This document shows positions 38,757-47,806 of a DNA stretch of 64,000 nucleotides, in pieces (the stretch's first letter is position 1; each line of letters opens with the position of its first letter). Below the pieces are notes generated by a model that worked only from the letters and a program-made list of their open reading frames with translations, made no database searches and had not been told where the DNA came from. The stretch is from Herbaspirillum sp. AP02 (GTDB lineage: Bacteria; Pseudomonadota; Gammaproteobacteria; Burkholderiales; Burkholderiaceae_D). The position numbers and the translations under genes are program-made. The stretch lies in NCBI RefSeq assembly GCF_015767275.1, contig NZ_JADWMY010000001.1, forward strand, positions 310,001-374,000. Direction: 5' to 3'.

Positions 38757-39734
38757 ATGATTGCCATTGACGATTACCTGCACGCTGCCACCCGCGAGAA
38801 CACACGTCGCAGCTATCGTTCCGCCGTGAAGCACTTCGAAGAGGAATGGGGTGGCTTCCTGCCGGCCACGGCGGACGGCGTTCTTCGTTACCTGGCCCGC
38901 TATGCCGGCGTGCTGGCGCATAACACGCTCAAGCAGCGGGTCTCTGCACTCGGTCAATGGCACCTCGATCAAGGTTTTCCGGACCCGACCAAGGCACCGG
39001 TGGTGCGCAAGATGCTGCGCGGCATCCAGGAATTGCATCCGGCCCAGGAAAAGCGTGCCCGCCCGCTGCAACTGGATGCGCTGGAGCAGGCCGTGGGCTG
39101 GCTGGAGCAGCAACAGGACCTGGCTCGCCAGCAGGGCCGCTCTGCCGATCTGCTACGGCATGCGCGCGACAAGGCCTTGTTACTGATCGGCTTTTGGCGA
39201 GGGTTTCGAAGTGATGAACTGGCACGCCTGGAAGTGGAGCGCATCGAGGCGGTGGCCGGCCAGGGCATGCGCATCCAGCTGCCGCGCACCAAGACCGACC
39301 GCAGTCTCAAGGGCAGCACCTATCTGACGCCGGCGCTGTCGCGGCTTTGCCCGGTGGCGGCCTATCTTGACTGGCTGGCGGTGAGCGGCGTGCGCAGCGG
39401 TCCGGTATTGCGCGGCATCGATCGCTGGGGGCGCATCAGCGAGGACGCCATCCATGCCGCCAGCATCATTCCCTTGTTGCGGCGCATCCTGGGCGCGGCC
39501 GGTATCGCCGATGTGCATCTGTACAGCGCGCACTCCCTGCGCCGTGGCTTTGCCAGCTGGGCCAGCGCCAACGGATGGGACATGCGCGCGCTGATGGAAT
39601 ACGTGGGATGGAAGAACATCGGCTCCGCCTCGCGCTATGTGGATTCGCACGACCCCTATCATCGCGACATGCTGGAGCGCCTGCTGCCGGCCAAGCCTTT
39701 GCCTCCACCCGCAGTCGACGCGCCCGACAGTTAA
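38757..39734 (+). CDS. Tyrosine recombinase/integrase
   Basis: A 325-residue site-specific recombinase. It has a SAM-like N-terminal domain (residues 1-90) and a catalytic domain with R (GFRSDEL), a conserved K region, HSLRRG (H-x-x-R) and a C-terminal Y in SASRYVDSHD. With the divergent kfrA-like gene it forms a recurrent pair. No att repeats are evident in the window. Confidence 0.88.
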   Translation: MIAIDDYLHAATRENTRRSYRSAVKHFEEEWGGFLPATADGVLRYLARYAGVLAHNTLKQRVSALGQWHLDQGFPDPTKAPVVRKMLRGIQELHPAQEKRARPLQLDALEQAVGWLEQQQDLARQQGRSADLLRHARDKALLLIGFWRGFRSDELARLEVERIEAVAGQGMRIQLPRTKTDRSLKGSTYLTPALSRLCPVAAYLDWLAVSGVRSGPVLRGIDRWGRISEDAIHAASIIPLLRRILGAAGIADVHLYSAHSLRRGFASWASANGWDMRALMEYVGWKNIGSASRYVDSHDPYHRDMLERLLPAKPLPPPAVDAPDS

Positions 39735-39809
39735 CGCCAGCGTTTTCAGGCAATACGCTGCCGCAAGCATGCCCACAGTGGCAAACTGACGCCTTTAGAA
39801 AACATCGTC

Positions 39810-39825
39810 TGGCATGCATCTTGAT
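39810..39825 (+). promoter_or_regulatory. Sigma-54-like promoter of the second persulfide dioxygenase gene
   Basis: TGGCAT-GCATC-TTGAT, 32 bp upstream of the ATG at 39858. It has the same TTGAT -12 box and spacing as the promoter at 33776. A short dyad CAGT-N5-ACTG lies at 39776-39788; no full palindrome like 33671 is seen. Confidence 0.5.
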
Positions 39826-39857
39826 AGAGAGTAACCACCAACATGGAAGGAATCCAC

Positions 39858-40733
39858 ATGAACAAGCTGCATATCGAAGGGCATTTCGATCCTGCTACCA
39901 GTACCGTCAGCTACATCGTGCTGGATCGCTCCAGCGGACAATGCGCGCTGCTTGACAGCGTACTGGACTACGATCCCAAGTCCGGCCACACATCGACGGC
40001 CAGCGCCGACCTGCTGATCCGGCGCGTGGAGGAACTCGGCGCCTCGGTCCAGTGGATCCTGGAAACCCATGCCCACGCCGACCACCTGTCGGCGGCACCC
40101 TATCTCAAACGCAGACTGGGCGGGCGCATCGCCATCGGCGAGCATATCCGCCAGGTGCAGGGCGTATTTGGCAAGTTGTTCAATGCGGGCAGTGAGTTTG
40201 CCCAGGATGGCAGCCAGTTCGATCACCTCTTTACCGATGGCGAACAGTTCCAGATCGGCGAACTTCATGCCCGGGTGATGCATACGCCAGGCCATACGCC
40301 GGCCTGCATCACCTATGTCGTGGAAGAAGCCGGCGAGATCGCCGCCTTCGTCGGCGACACCCTCTTCATGCCCGATTACGGTACCGCCCGCTGCGACTTC
40401 CCGGGCGGCAATGCGCGCACCCTGTTCCACTCCATCCACGAAGTATTGAGCCTGCCGGCGCACACCCGGATCTATCTGTGCCACGACTACCAGCCCGATG
40501 GCCGAGCCCTGCAATTCGAGACCACCGTGGCCGAGGAGCGCCAGAACAACATTCATGTGCGCGACGGTATCAGTGAAGAAGAATTCGTCACCATGCGCAG
40601 CGCCCGCGATGCCACCCTGGGCATGCCGGTATTGCTGCTGCCTTCTGTGCAAGTCAATATGCGCGCCGGTCAGTTACCGCCGCCCGAAGACAACGGCCTG
40701 CGCTACCTGAAGATTCCGCTGGACGCGGTCTGA
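39858..40733 (+). CDS. Persulfide dioxygenase-like MBL-fold hydrolase, copy 2
   Basis: A 291-residue paralogue of the gene at 33827, very similar along its full length including ETHAHADHLSA and HTPGHTPACITY. Start chosen at MNKLHIEG because AAGGAATCC precedes it; an ATG 15 bp earlier is less likely. It is separated from copy 1 by the SQR/TSUP genes and the kfrA-recombinase pair. Confidence 0.88.
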   Translation: MNKLHIEGHFDPATSTVSYIVLDRSSGQCALLDSVLDYDPKSGHTSTASADLLIRRVEELGASVQWILETHAHADHLSAAPYLKRRLGGRIAIGEHIRQVQGVFGKLFNAGSEFAQDGSQFDHLFTDGEQFQIGELHARVMHTPGHTPACITYVVEEAGEIAAFVGDTLFMPDYGTARCDFPGGNARTLFHSIHEVLSLPAHTRIYLCHDYQPDGRALQFETTVAEERQNNIHVRDGISEEEFVTMRSARDATLGMPVLLLPSVQVNMRAGQLPPPEDNGLRYLKIPLDAV

Positions 40734-40751
40734 TCGGCGCGGTCCGCCGCC

Positions 40752-41222
40752 TTACTCGCAGTCCGGATTGCCGTGCGTGCGCAGGCACTGGCTGCGGGCA
40801 CAGGCGGCGATGACCTGGTTGCGGCCGTATTCGTTGATGTCGACCGTGACGTAGACCGGGTATTGCTGGTACTCGGTGCGGGTGATGTCCTGGCAGACGG
40901 TGTCGGTACGGTTGCCGTTGGTGACCGAGCTGCAGCGGGTCTGCCCGGTCGGCACCTGGATGGGGCGGGTGCGCATTTCCATGCGGGTCTGGCTGATCAC
41001 CGGGTATTGCGCATAGGCCGCCGGTGCGCACTGGCTCTCGGTGGCGCGATAGGCTTCGGTGGCGCAGCCCGATAGTGTCAGGCCCAGCCCCGCCCACAGC
41101 AAGGCGAGGTAGCGCCGTGGGGAGCCCCGCCGTTGCGGGGCGCTCGCCCGGCGCGAACGGCACGAGCCGGGCGAGAGGCCAGGTCCGGACAAGGGGCCGA
41201 CGGCGGGCGGGTTGGATTTCAT
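40752..41222 (-). CDS. Putative lipoprotein
   Basis: A 156-residue protein with a long basic leader and a lipobox LTLSGC followed by ATEAYR, implying a lipid-anchored periplasmic or outer-membrane protein. The mature part has four further cysteines (C-x in TRCSS, TVCQD, AACARSQC, DCE) that could form disulfides. GGAGAATCC precedes the ATG at 41222. Convergent with the dioxygenase gene. I do not recognise a family. Confidence 0.75.
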   Translation of the reverse strand: MKSNPPAVGPLSGPGLSPGSCRSRRASAPQRRGSPRRYLALLWAGLGLTLSGCATEAYRATESQCAPAAYAQYPVISQTRMEMRTRPIQVPTGQTRCSSVTNGNRTDTVCQDITRTEYQQYPVYVTVDINEYGRNQVIAACARSQCLRTHGNPDCE

Positions 41223-41292
41223 GGATTCTCCGGCGATCAGGGTAGGCAAAACGGCGATCATGCTACCTCAAATCACCCTCCCGCCGCTGCTT

Positions 41293-43824
41293 TCACAAGG
41301 CCAGTGTTTGCCAGCCGCCCTGCTTCCATTGTGCGAACCCTGCCCCGGCAAAGCGCCATAGGTGCAGCCATCCATGCGCCAGCAACTGCCGCACGATGGC
41401 ATGGCGGGCGACGATGTCGTCGATGGCCGCCTGCGGCGCGTCCACCACCACCGTCAGCCGCAAGGGCTCATGCACCCACTGCTGGCCGTCATGCAGCGAC
41501 TGCCGCGCCAGCCCGATGCGCAGATCACCGCCATTGCCTTCGAAGACGCCGATGGTCCCGCCCACCACGTTGTGCAGCAGCTTGTTGCCGCTGCCCAGCC
41601 GCATCGGGTCGCTGGTGGAGGCGTGGTACTGCCAGTTGATCCAGTGCGTCACCAGCATGGGTGCGGTCATCAGCAGTTCCAGCACGCTGCCGTCGGCGTC
41701 CTGACTGGCGTCGTAATCGTGCAGGAAGCAACGTCCGCCCAGATCCAGCCCACGGGTGCGCGCGCGGGGCGCAATCAGGAAGGCGGCATTGCCGGTGAGC
41801 CCCCATTCCGGGCGGGTCTCGGCACCGTCATTGGCGCGCCGGCGCAATGCCTTCAACAGGGCCGGTGGCGTCAGCCTGTCCTGCAGGCCAAGCCGGCCGG
41901 CGCGTTCACGGCGCACCCGGTCGCCGGCCTCGGCCAGGGTCGGTTGCAGGATATCCCAACGCTGGCGGGCGGTCGTCGGCAAGAGGTCCAGATCGAAGGC
42001 TTCTACCTCGTCGGTGGTGGTGTTGTGCAGGACGGCCAGGAAGCGACTGTCCTCGGGAATGAGGATCCCCTGCTCCAGCAGGCCGCGCCGTACCTCGGTC
42101 TCGTTGAGCAGTTGTGCCAGCGTACGGGCATTGACCTCGCCGGTCTGGCCGCAGCAGGCGCCGCAATCCAGGGCGGCCGCATGCGCATTGTTGGCCGACT
42201 GGCTGCCATGGCCCACCAGCAGGACCAGCGGCGCGATCTGTCGGTCCAGTCCCATGGCGTGCAGCACGCGGGCGGCCAGGGCGATCTTGTCGGGGAGCGC
42301 GATGGCGTTCAGTTGCGGACGGCAGAGCTGGCGGTAACGGCTCGGCAAGCCGTGCAGGTCGTCCCGCGCGCGTTGGGCCTGCCCGGGGCGCAACCACTTC
42401 CACAAGCCCCCCAGTGCCGTCACGCCCGCCATCTCGACAAAGGAAAACGCCGAACCCGGCCAGCGGGTATTGCCCTGCCATTGCTCCTTGGTGGACAGTG
42501 TCTGGCGTCGGCTGCGACCCACGGCGTCGGTCAGCACGCTGCTGGCCTGGGCTGCGCCGGCCGGCTGGATGGCATCGCGCACCTGGTAGGCCGGTGCCAG
42601 CAGGCCCGGTAATTGCGGGCGGCTGGCCTGGCTGGCCAGCGGGGTATAGGCCACCGGCAGACCGAAGAATCCGGCAAAACCCAGGGTCTGCATGCCCGGA
42701 TGCACGCTTTCCAGGGCGCGGCGCAAGGGCTCGCTGCGCACGTCGATGCAGAAGGCAGCCTGCACCTCGATGGTGGGCGCAGCGCTCGCGGCGGGTTCAC
42801 CCTGGCGCTGCAGCTGTTGCGCCAGGCGGCGCTGGTAGCCGGCCTCCAGCGCCACCTGCCAGAGTTCGTCCACCAGCAGATCGTGCTGCGCCTGTTGCAA
42901 CCGTTCCGGCGAACGCGCCCAGGCCTGCTGGACGGTGTGGAAAGCGTGACCGGCGGCGGCATCGTCCTTGCACTCCAGCAGCAAGGCGCCCCAGGCCATG
43001 CGGATGGCCAGCAGTTCGCGCAGGTGATCGTCATTGCCCTCTTCCAGGCGCGCTTGCCAGCCCAGGTAGGCGCACCAGGAGGCCCAGCCATTGACCGTCA
43101 GCAGCACCGCCTCCAGATAATCGGCCCAGACTTCGCTGGGCAGCCCGAGGTGTTGCATGACCCAGCGCTCGGCCTCGCGGGCGCTGGACGGCAAGGCGCG
43201 GATACCATCGGCGATGTGTGGCAGGCCCATCAGCAGGCCGATACCGTGGTCATGCGCCAGCGTCTCGCGCCAGAAGGCGTACAGGCCCATGCCGCGCTGG
43301 GGTTGCCAGTCGGCCTGGTGACGGTCGAAATAGGCGGCGCAGGTCTGGCTGACCTGGTGCGTGATGGCCTGCCGCCAGGACAGCCGGGTATGGCGCTGCG
43401 GATCGTTGTCCAGGACGTCGATCAGCAAGGGCAGCCGCTGCACCTGGGTGGGCGAGGCCAGCATCGCCAGGCATTGGGCCTCGTCGATGCCACGGTCGGC
43501 CGCTTCCTGCGACTGTTGCAGCGCGTAGCGCAGGTCATCGCGGGTGACGCGCCCCTGATCCCAGGCCTGGCGCAGTTGTTCCTGCGGCGGAAAGACCTGG
43601 ATGCCGCCCAGCAGCAACATGCGCGCAGCGACCTGGCGCAGCGGCAAGCCCACGCGGGTCCAGTGGGGGTTGACGGCGATGGCGCGATCCAGTGGCCAGG
43701 CCGGGGCAATGGCACCGCAGGCGTCCTGGCAGGCCTGCTCCAGCAAACGGTCGTGTTGGTCGTTCCAGGCCTGCGCCTGCGCGCTGGCCAGCGCTGCCTG
43801 TGCATTCTGAAGGAAGGCATTCAT
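41293..43824 (-). CDS. dabA: DabA (DUF2309), inorganic carbon uptake subunit
   Basis: An 843-residue beta-carbonic-anhydrase-like Zn protein that with DabB forms an energy-coupled CO2/bicarbonate-accumulating complex. Likely zinc site: C359 and D361 (AAFCIDVRSE), H539 (LLVGHGSQS) and C554 (LDCGACCGQ), fitting the C-D-H-C set reported for DabA. The start at 43824 has AAGGAGATCACCC. It lies 23 bp after dabB. Confidence 0.9.
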   Translation of the reverse strand: MNAFLQNAQAALASAQAQAWNDQHDRLLEQACQDACGAIAPAWPLDRAIAVNPHWTRVGLPLRQVAARMLLLGGIQVFPPQEQLRQAWDQGRVTRDDLRYALQQSQEAADRGIDEAQCLAMLASPTQVQRLPLLIDVLDNDPQRHTRLSWRQAITHQVSQTCAAYFDRHQADWQPQRGMGLYAFWRETLAHDHGIGLLMGLPHIADGIRALPSSAREAERWVMQHLGLPSEVWADYLEAVLLTVNGWASWCAYLGWQARLEEGNDDHLRELLAIRMAWGALLLECKDDAAAGHAFHTVQQAWARSPERLQQAQHDLLVDELWQVALEAGYQRRLAQQLQRQGEPAASAAPTIEVQAAFCIDVRSEPLRRALESVHPGMQTLGFAGFFGLPVAYTPLASQASRPQLPGLLAPAYQVRDAIQPAGAAQASSVLTDAVGRSRRQTLSTKEQWQGNTRWPGSAFSFVEMAGVTALGGLWKWLRPGQAQRARDDLHGLPSRYRQLCRPQLNAIALPDKIALAARVLHAMGLDRQIAPLVLLVGHGSQSANNAHAAALDCGACCGQTGEVNARTLAQLLNETEVRRGLLEQGILIPEDSRFLAVLHNTTTDEVEAFDLDLLPTTARQRWDILQPTLAEAGDRVRRERAGRLGLQDRLTPPALLKALRRRANDGAETRPEWGLTGNAAFLIAPRARTRGLDLGGRCFLHDYDASQDADGSVLELLMTAPMLVTHWINWQYHASTSDPMRLGSGNKLLHNVVGGTIGVFEGNGGDLRIGLARQSLHDGQQWVHEPLRLTVVVDAPQAAIDDIVARHAIVRQLLAHGWLHLWRFAGAGFAQWKQGGWQTLAL

Positions 43825-43847
43825 GGGTGATCTCCTTGTGGTCCGGG

Positions 43848-45428
43848 TCAGTGCTGGGCATCGCTCAGCAAGCTGGGCGCGGTCTGATTTGTGCTCTGAT
43901 CTGTTCGTTGATGGGCAGCGGCCCGGCGTGCCTCGGGCGCCCAGTCGGATGGCCACAGGGTCAAGGCCAGGCGGGTATAGGCTTCATCCAGATAGAAGCC
44001 GGCGTAACTACGGCGGCGCCATGCAGCCATGACCTGCGGGCGAAGCTGCAGCAAGCCCATGCAGACATACAGCGCCAGCATGGTCAGCAGCGCCAGCACA
44101 CCGTAGCCGGTACGGGGGAAATCGGTGATCTGCAGCGGTAGCCGGTGCGCCGCCAGGGCGGCCAGCGTCAGACCGGCAGCGCCACCCAGCCCCAGGCCAA
44201 AGCTACGCAGGCGCGACACCTCAGGCTGCTGCGGCAGCCACAGCAAGGGCGCCCAGGCCAGCGCCAGCACTCCGCTCCACCACCAAGGCCAGGCCACATG
44301 GGCACTGGCACCCTGCATGGCCAGTACCAGCGCTGCACTCCACAGCGGGGCCGCGATCACGCTTGCGGTGGACGGCAAGGCTGGCGCATGCAGGGCCTGC
44401 AGACGGGTGTCGCGCACCACCGAAGAGGCGCACAGGAAGGCATGCGCCTTGTACAGTGAATGACCGATCAGGTGCAAGGCCGCGAACATGTACAGGCCGG
44501 CAGCGCATTCCAGCAGCATGAAACCCATCTGCGCCACCGTGGACCACGCCAGCTTCACCTTGATGCTGATGCGCGTGAGCATGACCAGCCCGGCCAGCAG
44601 CACCGTCCCGCCACTGATCACCAGCAGCACGCTGCGGGCCACCACGGCCTGCTCCAGCAGCGGCGCAAAGCGCACCAGCACGAAGCCGCCCAGGTTGACC
44701 ACGCCCGCATGCAGCAGGGCCGAGACCGGCGTGGGGGCCTCCATCACCTGGATCAGCCAGCCATGCACCGGCAGCAAGGCGGTACGCAGGATCACCGCCA
44801 GTACCAGGCAGAGTGCGCTCACCTGCAGGCCCGCGGACATGCCATGTTGCGCCAGGTGCGCCCACAAGGCCGGGAATGAAGCGCTGCCCACCACCGACCA
44901 TGCCAGTGCGGCCGCTGCCAGCAGCAGCAGGTCGGCCAGGCGGTCGGCGATGCGCTTCTTGTACGCCGCCAGGCGGGCAAAGGGACGCTCCGGGTAGAAG
45001 CACAGCAGCTTTTCCAGCGCCAGCCCCACCAGCGCCCAGGCGCCGATGAGCACCAGCCAGTGGTCGGCCAGCAGCAGCAGGTGCACGGCCATCAGCACCA
45101 CCGACAGGGCCGCGATGTACTGTCGCTGAGCGCCCTCCCCCTGCAGGTAGCGCGCCGAAAAGCTGCCGATCACCGTCCCCAGGCCTTGTACCAGCACCGC
45201 CAGCACCAGCCCGAGGGTGGACAGGCCTAACACCCCGGGCCAGGGAGCACCATGGCGGCCCAGGACCAGCGTCCCCAGCGCGAGCAACAGCGCCAGGCCG
45301 GACATGGCCTGGTAGAAACGCCAAAGACGTGGCGCTGCCCGCGCGGAGCAGGCAGCCAGCATCGCCGTGACGAGCATCAAGCCGGGCGGCACCCAGGATG
45401 TGTAGGAAAGGACAGAAATGATGGTCAT
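43848..45428 (-). CDS. dabB: DabB, NuoL-like membrane subunit of the inorganic carbon transporter
   Basis: About 526 residues with ~13-15 membrane helices and the proton-conducting NuoL/Mrp pattern (HGWLIQVMEAPTPVSALLHAGVVNLGGFVL; KVKLAWSTVAQMGFMLLECAAG). It couples ion flow to DabA. The ATG at 45428 with GAGG eight bases upstream was chosen; other in-frame ATG codons lie up to 45473. Confidence 0.9.
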   Translation of the reverse strand: MTIISVLSYTSWVPPGLMLVTAMLAACSARAAPRLWRFYQAMSGLALLLALGTLVLGRHGAPWPGVLGLSTLGLVLAVLVQGLGTVIGSFSARYLQGEGAQRQYIAALSVVLMAVHLLLLADHWLVLIGAWALVGLALEKLLCFYPERPFARLAAYKKRIADRLADLLLLAAAALAWSVVGSASFPALWAHLAQHGMSAGLQVSALCLVLAVILRTALLPVHGWLIQVMEAPTPVSALLHAGVVNLGGFVLVRFAPLLEQAVVARSVLLVISGGTVLLAGLVMLTRISIKVKLAWSTVAQMGFMLLECAAGLYMFAALHLIGHSLYKAHAFLCASSVVRDTRLQALHAPALPSTASVIAAPLWSAALVLAMQGASAHVAWPWWWSGVLALAWAPLLWLPQQPEVSRLRSFGLGLGGAAGLTLAALAAHRLPLQITDFPRTGYGVLALLTMLALYVCMGLLQLRPQVMAAWRRRSYAGFYLDEAYTRLALTLWPSDWAPEARRAAAHQRTDQSTNQTAPSLLSDAQH

Positions 45429-45482
45429 GACAAGAAGCCTCATGCATTGCGATGGGCGGATGATGCTTGTCAAAGATCGTTC

Positions 45483-45493
45483 TGTAAATTACA
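45483..45493. promoter_or_regulatory. Putative LysR operator between dabB and its regulator
   Basis: TGTAA-A-TTACA, an 11-bp palindrome in the 99-bp divergent gap, flanked by GTTC/GAAC arms (45478 and 45506 region). Confidence 0.4.
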
Positions 45494-45527
45494 TTTATAT
45501 GAACGTATCAATCGATAAATAAGAACA

Positions 45528-46421
45528 ATGCGACTAGAACAGCTTAATTTCCATCATCTCCGCTATTTCTGGCGCGTTGCCAAGCTGGGGCATTTGACCC
45601 GTGCCGCTGAAGATCTGCATACCTCCCAATCGGCCGTGTCGGCCCAGATTCGTCAGCTGGAAAAACAACTGGAGGAAGATCTCTTCCTGCGCGAAGGACG
45701 TCGACTGAGCCTGACCGATACCGGGCAACTGGTCTTCACCTATGCCGACAACATCTTCGGCTTGAGCCAGGAGATGCTGGGGCGCCTGGAAGGCCGCTCA
45801 GCAGGCATCACCCGCCTGCGGGTAGGCAGCGTGGCCACGCTCTCGCGCAATTACCAGGAAAACTGGCTGCGTCCCATGATGTCCGATGCTTCACTGTCAC
45901 TCACTCTGGAATCCGGCCTGCTGGAGGGCTTGCTGGAGCGCCTGGTGCAACACCAGCTGGATGTGGTACTGGCCAACGAAACAGTGCCTTCGGACCCGGA
46001 TCGCCCACTTCATTGCCGTTTCCTGGGCAGCCAGGCGGTATCGGTGGTCGGCCCCGCACACCGCTGGGAAAGCCGCAGCCTGCGTATCCCGCACGACCTG
46101 GAAGGGGTGGACATGGCCCTGCCCGGCCCGCGTCACGCCTTGCGCATGCAATTCGATGCCCTCTGCATTTCCAACGATGTACGGCCGCGCATGCGCGCCG
46201 AGGTCGACGACATGGCCATGCTGCGCCTGATCGCCCGCGACAGCGGCTGGCTGACGGTCCTTCCCGAGGTGGTGGTACAGGATGAACTGCGCAATGGCGC
46301 CCTGGTGGTGGCCGGCCAGACCAGCGAACTGGTGGAAAGCTTCTATGCCATCACCACGCCCCATCACCATCACGACGAACTGCTGGACAAGTTGCTCAGC
46401 GCAAGCCCGCCCACAGCCTGA
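45528..46421 (+). CDS. LysR-family regulator of dabAB
   Basis: A 297-residue LysR protein that begins MRLEQLNFHHLRYFW and has the HTH GHLTRAAEDLHTSQSAVSAQIRQLE. The N terminus resembles NhaR/CbbR-like members. Divergent from dabB; it probably controls carbon uptake. Effector unknown. Confidence 0.87.
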   Translation: MRLEQLNFHHLRYFWRVAKLGHLTRAAEDLHTSQSAVSAQIRQLEKQLEEDLFLREGRRLSLTDTGQLVFTYADNIFGLSQEMLGRLEGRSAGITRLRVGSVATLSRNYQENWLRPMMSDASLSLTLESGLLEGLLERLVQHQLDVVLANETVPSDPDRPLHCRFLGSQAVSVVGPAHRWESRSLRIPHDLEGVDMALPGPRHALRMQFDALCISNDVRPRMRAEVDDMAMLRLIARDSGWLTVLPEVVVQDELRNGALVVAGQTSELVESFYAITTPHHHHDELLDKLLSASPPTA

Positions 46422-46486
46422 ACAGCGTCGTACCTGTTTGAAGGGGCAATCGGCGCGAAAAAACAATAGATGAGTTCTATTGATGC

Positions 46487-46504
46487 AATGCAAATGATTG
46501 CATT
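46487..46504. promoter_or_regulatory. Palindrome upstream of a small unknown gene
   Basis: AATGCAA-ATGA-TTGCATT, perfect 7-bp arms, ~117 bp upstream of the ATG at 46621. It is AT-rich in a GC-rich region and could be a metal-regulator (Fur-like) or other operator. Not identified. Confidence 0.4.
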
Positions 46505-46620
46505 TTATGCATTCACGCCGATACCCCTATTGTCAATCGGGTAATAGCGTACACTTCAGCAGATCAGGACGCGCTTCGTTAAAGCCGCCTGTTTCACAAT
46601 AAAAAACGCGGCGGGCAAGG

Positions 46621-46872
46621 ATGAGGAAGGCACTTTTCAGGTATCGCAACGAGCTGGTCCGGATTGAGCTCAAATGTCCGGGCATTCCCGACGGTGGCGC
46701 CACGGGCGCGAATGGTCGGGCTGGTGCCGGTGGCTGGACCTGGGATCTGTACATCAACGGCGAACTCAAGTCATGCGGCCAGGACGCCCCGTTCGCATTT
46801 GCCGAGGAAGCCATGGCCGCGGCCAAGCAGGCCAGCCGGCATCTGATTGACTTGTTGCACGCCTCCTCCTGA
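46621..46872 (+). CDS. Small hypothetical protein (83 residues)
   Basis: A soluble protein with a Gly-rich middle (GGATGANGRAGAGGWTWDLYINGE) and a helical Ala-rich end. Ribosome site GGCAAGG. Codon use looks normal for the region. I do not recognise a family. Confidence 0.65.
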   Translation: MRKALFRYRNELVRIELKCPGIPDGGATGANGRAGAGGWTWDLYINGELKSCGQDAPFAFAEEAMAAAKQASRHLIDLLHASS

Positions 46873-46985
46873 AGTGCGCGCACCACCGCCCTGGGGCGGC
46901 CAGCGCATTGCCAGACGTTCGAGCAGGTTTTCTCCCCCTTCCTCCTGCATCCGCCGATTTCTTGCGCCACCGGCGCCTATCATTT

Positions 46986-47020
46986 ATTATATGTTTTAAT
47001 ATAATATTTAATTGAATATT
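46986..47020. promoter_or_regulatory. AT-rich operator region of the BigR/SqrR-type repressor
   Basis: Two inverted repeats: ATTATAT-N6-ATATAAT (46986-47005) and AATATT-N6-AATATT (47003-47020), just before the ATG at 47029. AT-rich dyads of this type are the binding boxes of BigR family repressors, which autoregulate. Confidence 0.6.
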
Positions 47021-47028
47021 GAAATCCC

Positions 47029-47346
47029 ATGAATCCTGCCCCGCCGTTACAGGCCGAACAGATGCGCCATGCCGCAGGCGAGGCGGTGACAGCGCTGAAG
47101 GCGCTGGCCAATGAAGACCGCCTGTTGCTCCTGTGCCAGCTGTCACAGGAAGAAATGTGCGTCAGCGAGCTGGAGGAAACGCTCGACATCCGCCAGCCCA
47201 CCCTGTCGCAACAACTAGGCGTATTACGCAATGAAGGCGTGGTCACCACCCGACGCGATGGCAAGCGTGTCTACTACCGTGTCGCTGATGAGCGGCTGCT
47301 GAAGATGCTCGAACTGATGTATCAACTCTACTGCCCGAAGGAATGA
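47029..47346 (+). CDS. bigR: ArsR-family persulfide-responsive repressor, BigR/SqrR type
   Basis: A 105-residue winged-helix protein (ELEETLDIRQPTLSQQLGVLRNEGVVTTRRDGKRVYYRV). Cysteines C36 and C102 are 66 residues apart, the same distance as the redox pair C42/C108 of BigR, and C44 is extra. Such proteins release DNA when a di- or trisulfide bond forms. The stop overlaps the next ATG (ATGA). Confidence 0.82.
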   Translation: MNPAPPLQAEQMRHAAGEAVTALKALANEDRLLLLCQLSQEEMCVSELEETLDIRQPTLSQQLGVLRNEGVVTTRRDGKRVYYRVADERLLKMLELMYQLYCPKE

Positions 47347-47783
47347 ACATGCACATTGCGTGGGACAGCTTTACCCCTGGCTGGTCGCTGGCGGGAGGCA
47401 TGCTGATCGGGGCGGCGGCCGCGCTCCTGATACTGTTCAATGGCCGCATTGCCGGCATTAGCGGCATCGTGGCAGGTCTGCTGGAACCCCGCTCCGGGGA
47501 AACCGGTTGGCGCTTCTCGTTCGTGCTGGGATTGTTGCTGGCGCCGCTGCTCTATGGCGCCGTCACTCCCCTTCCTCCGGTACACATCGATGCCGGCTAC
47601 CCGCAGATCGTGCTGGCCGGCTTGCTGGTGGGCGTGGGTACGCGCTATGGCGCCGGCTGTACCAGCGGGCATGGCGTGTGTGGCTTGTCCCGCTTTTCGC
47701 CGCGTTCGGCAGTGGCCACTGCGAGCTTCATGGCCGCCGGCTTCGCGAGCGTCTATCTGCTGCGCCACGTAGCGGGATTCTGA
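47343..47783 (+). CDS. YeeE/YedE half-transporter, first subunit
   Basis: A 146-residue membrane protein with four hydrophobic helices and the DUF395 motif [23 protein letters not shown]. The conserved cysteines in [10 protein letters not shown] are thought to relay sulfur in YeeE proteins. Overlaps the bigR stop. Confidence 0.9.
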   Translation: MNMHIAWDSFTPGWSLAGGMLIGAAAALLILFNGRIAGISGIVAGLLEPRSGETGWRFSFVLGLLLAPLLYGAVTPLPPVHIDAGYPQIVLAGLLVGVGTRYGAGCTSGHGVCGLSRFSPRSAVATASFMAAGFASVYLLRHVAGF

Positions 47784-47806
47784 ATGAAGCACCGACCGGA
47801 GCGACC

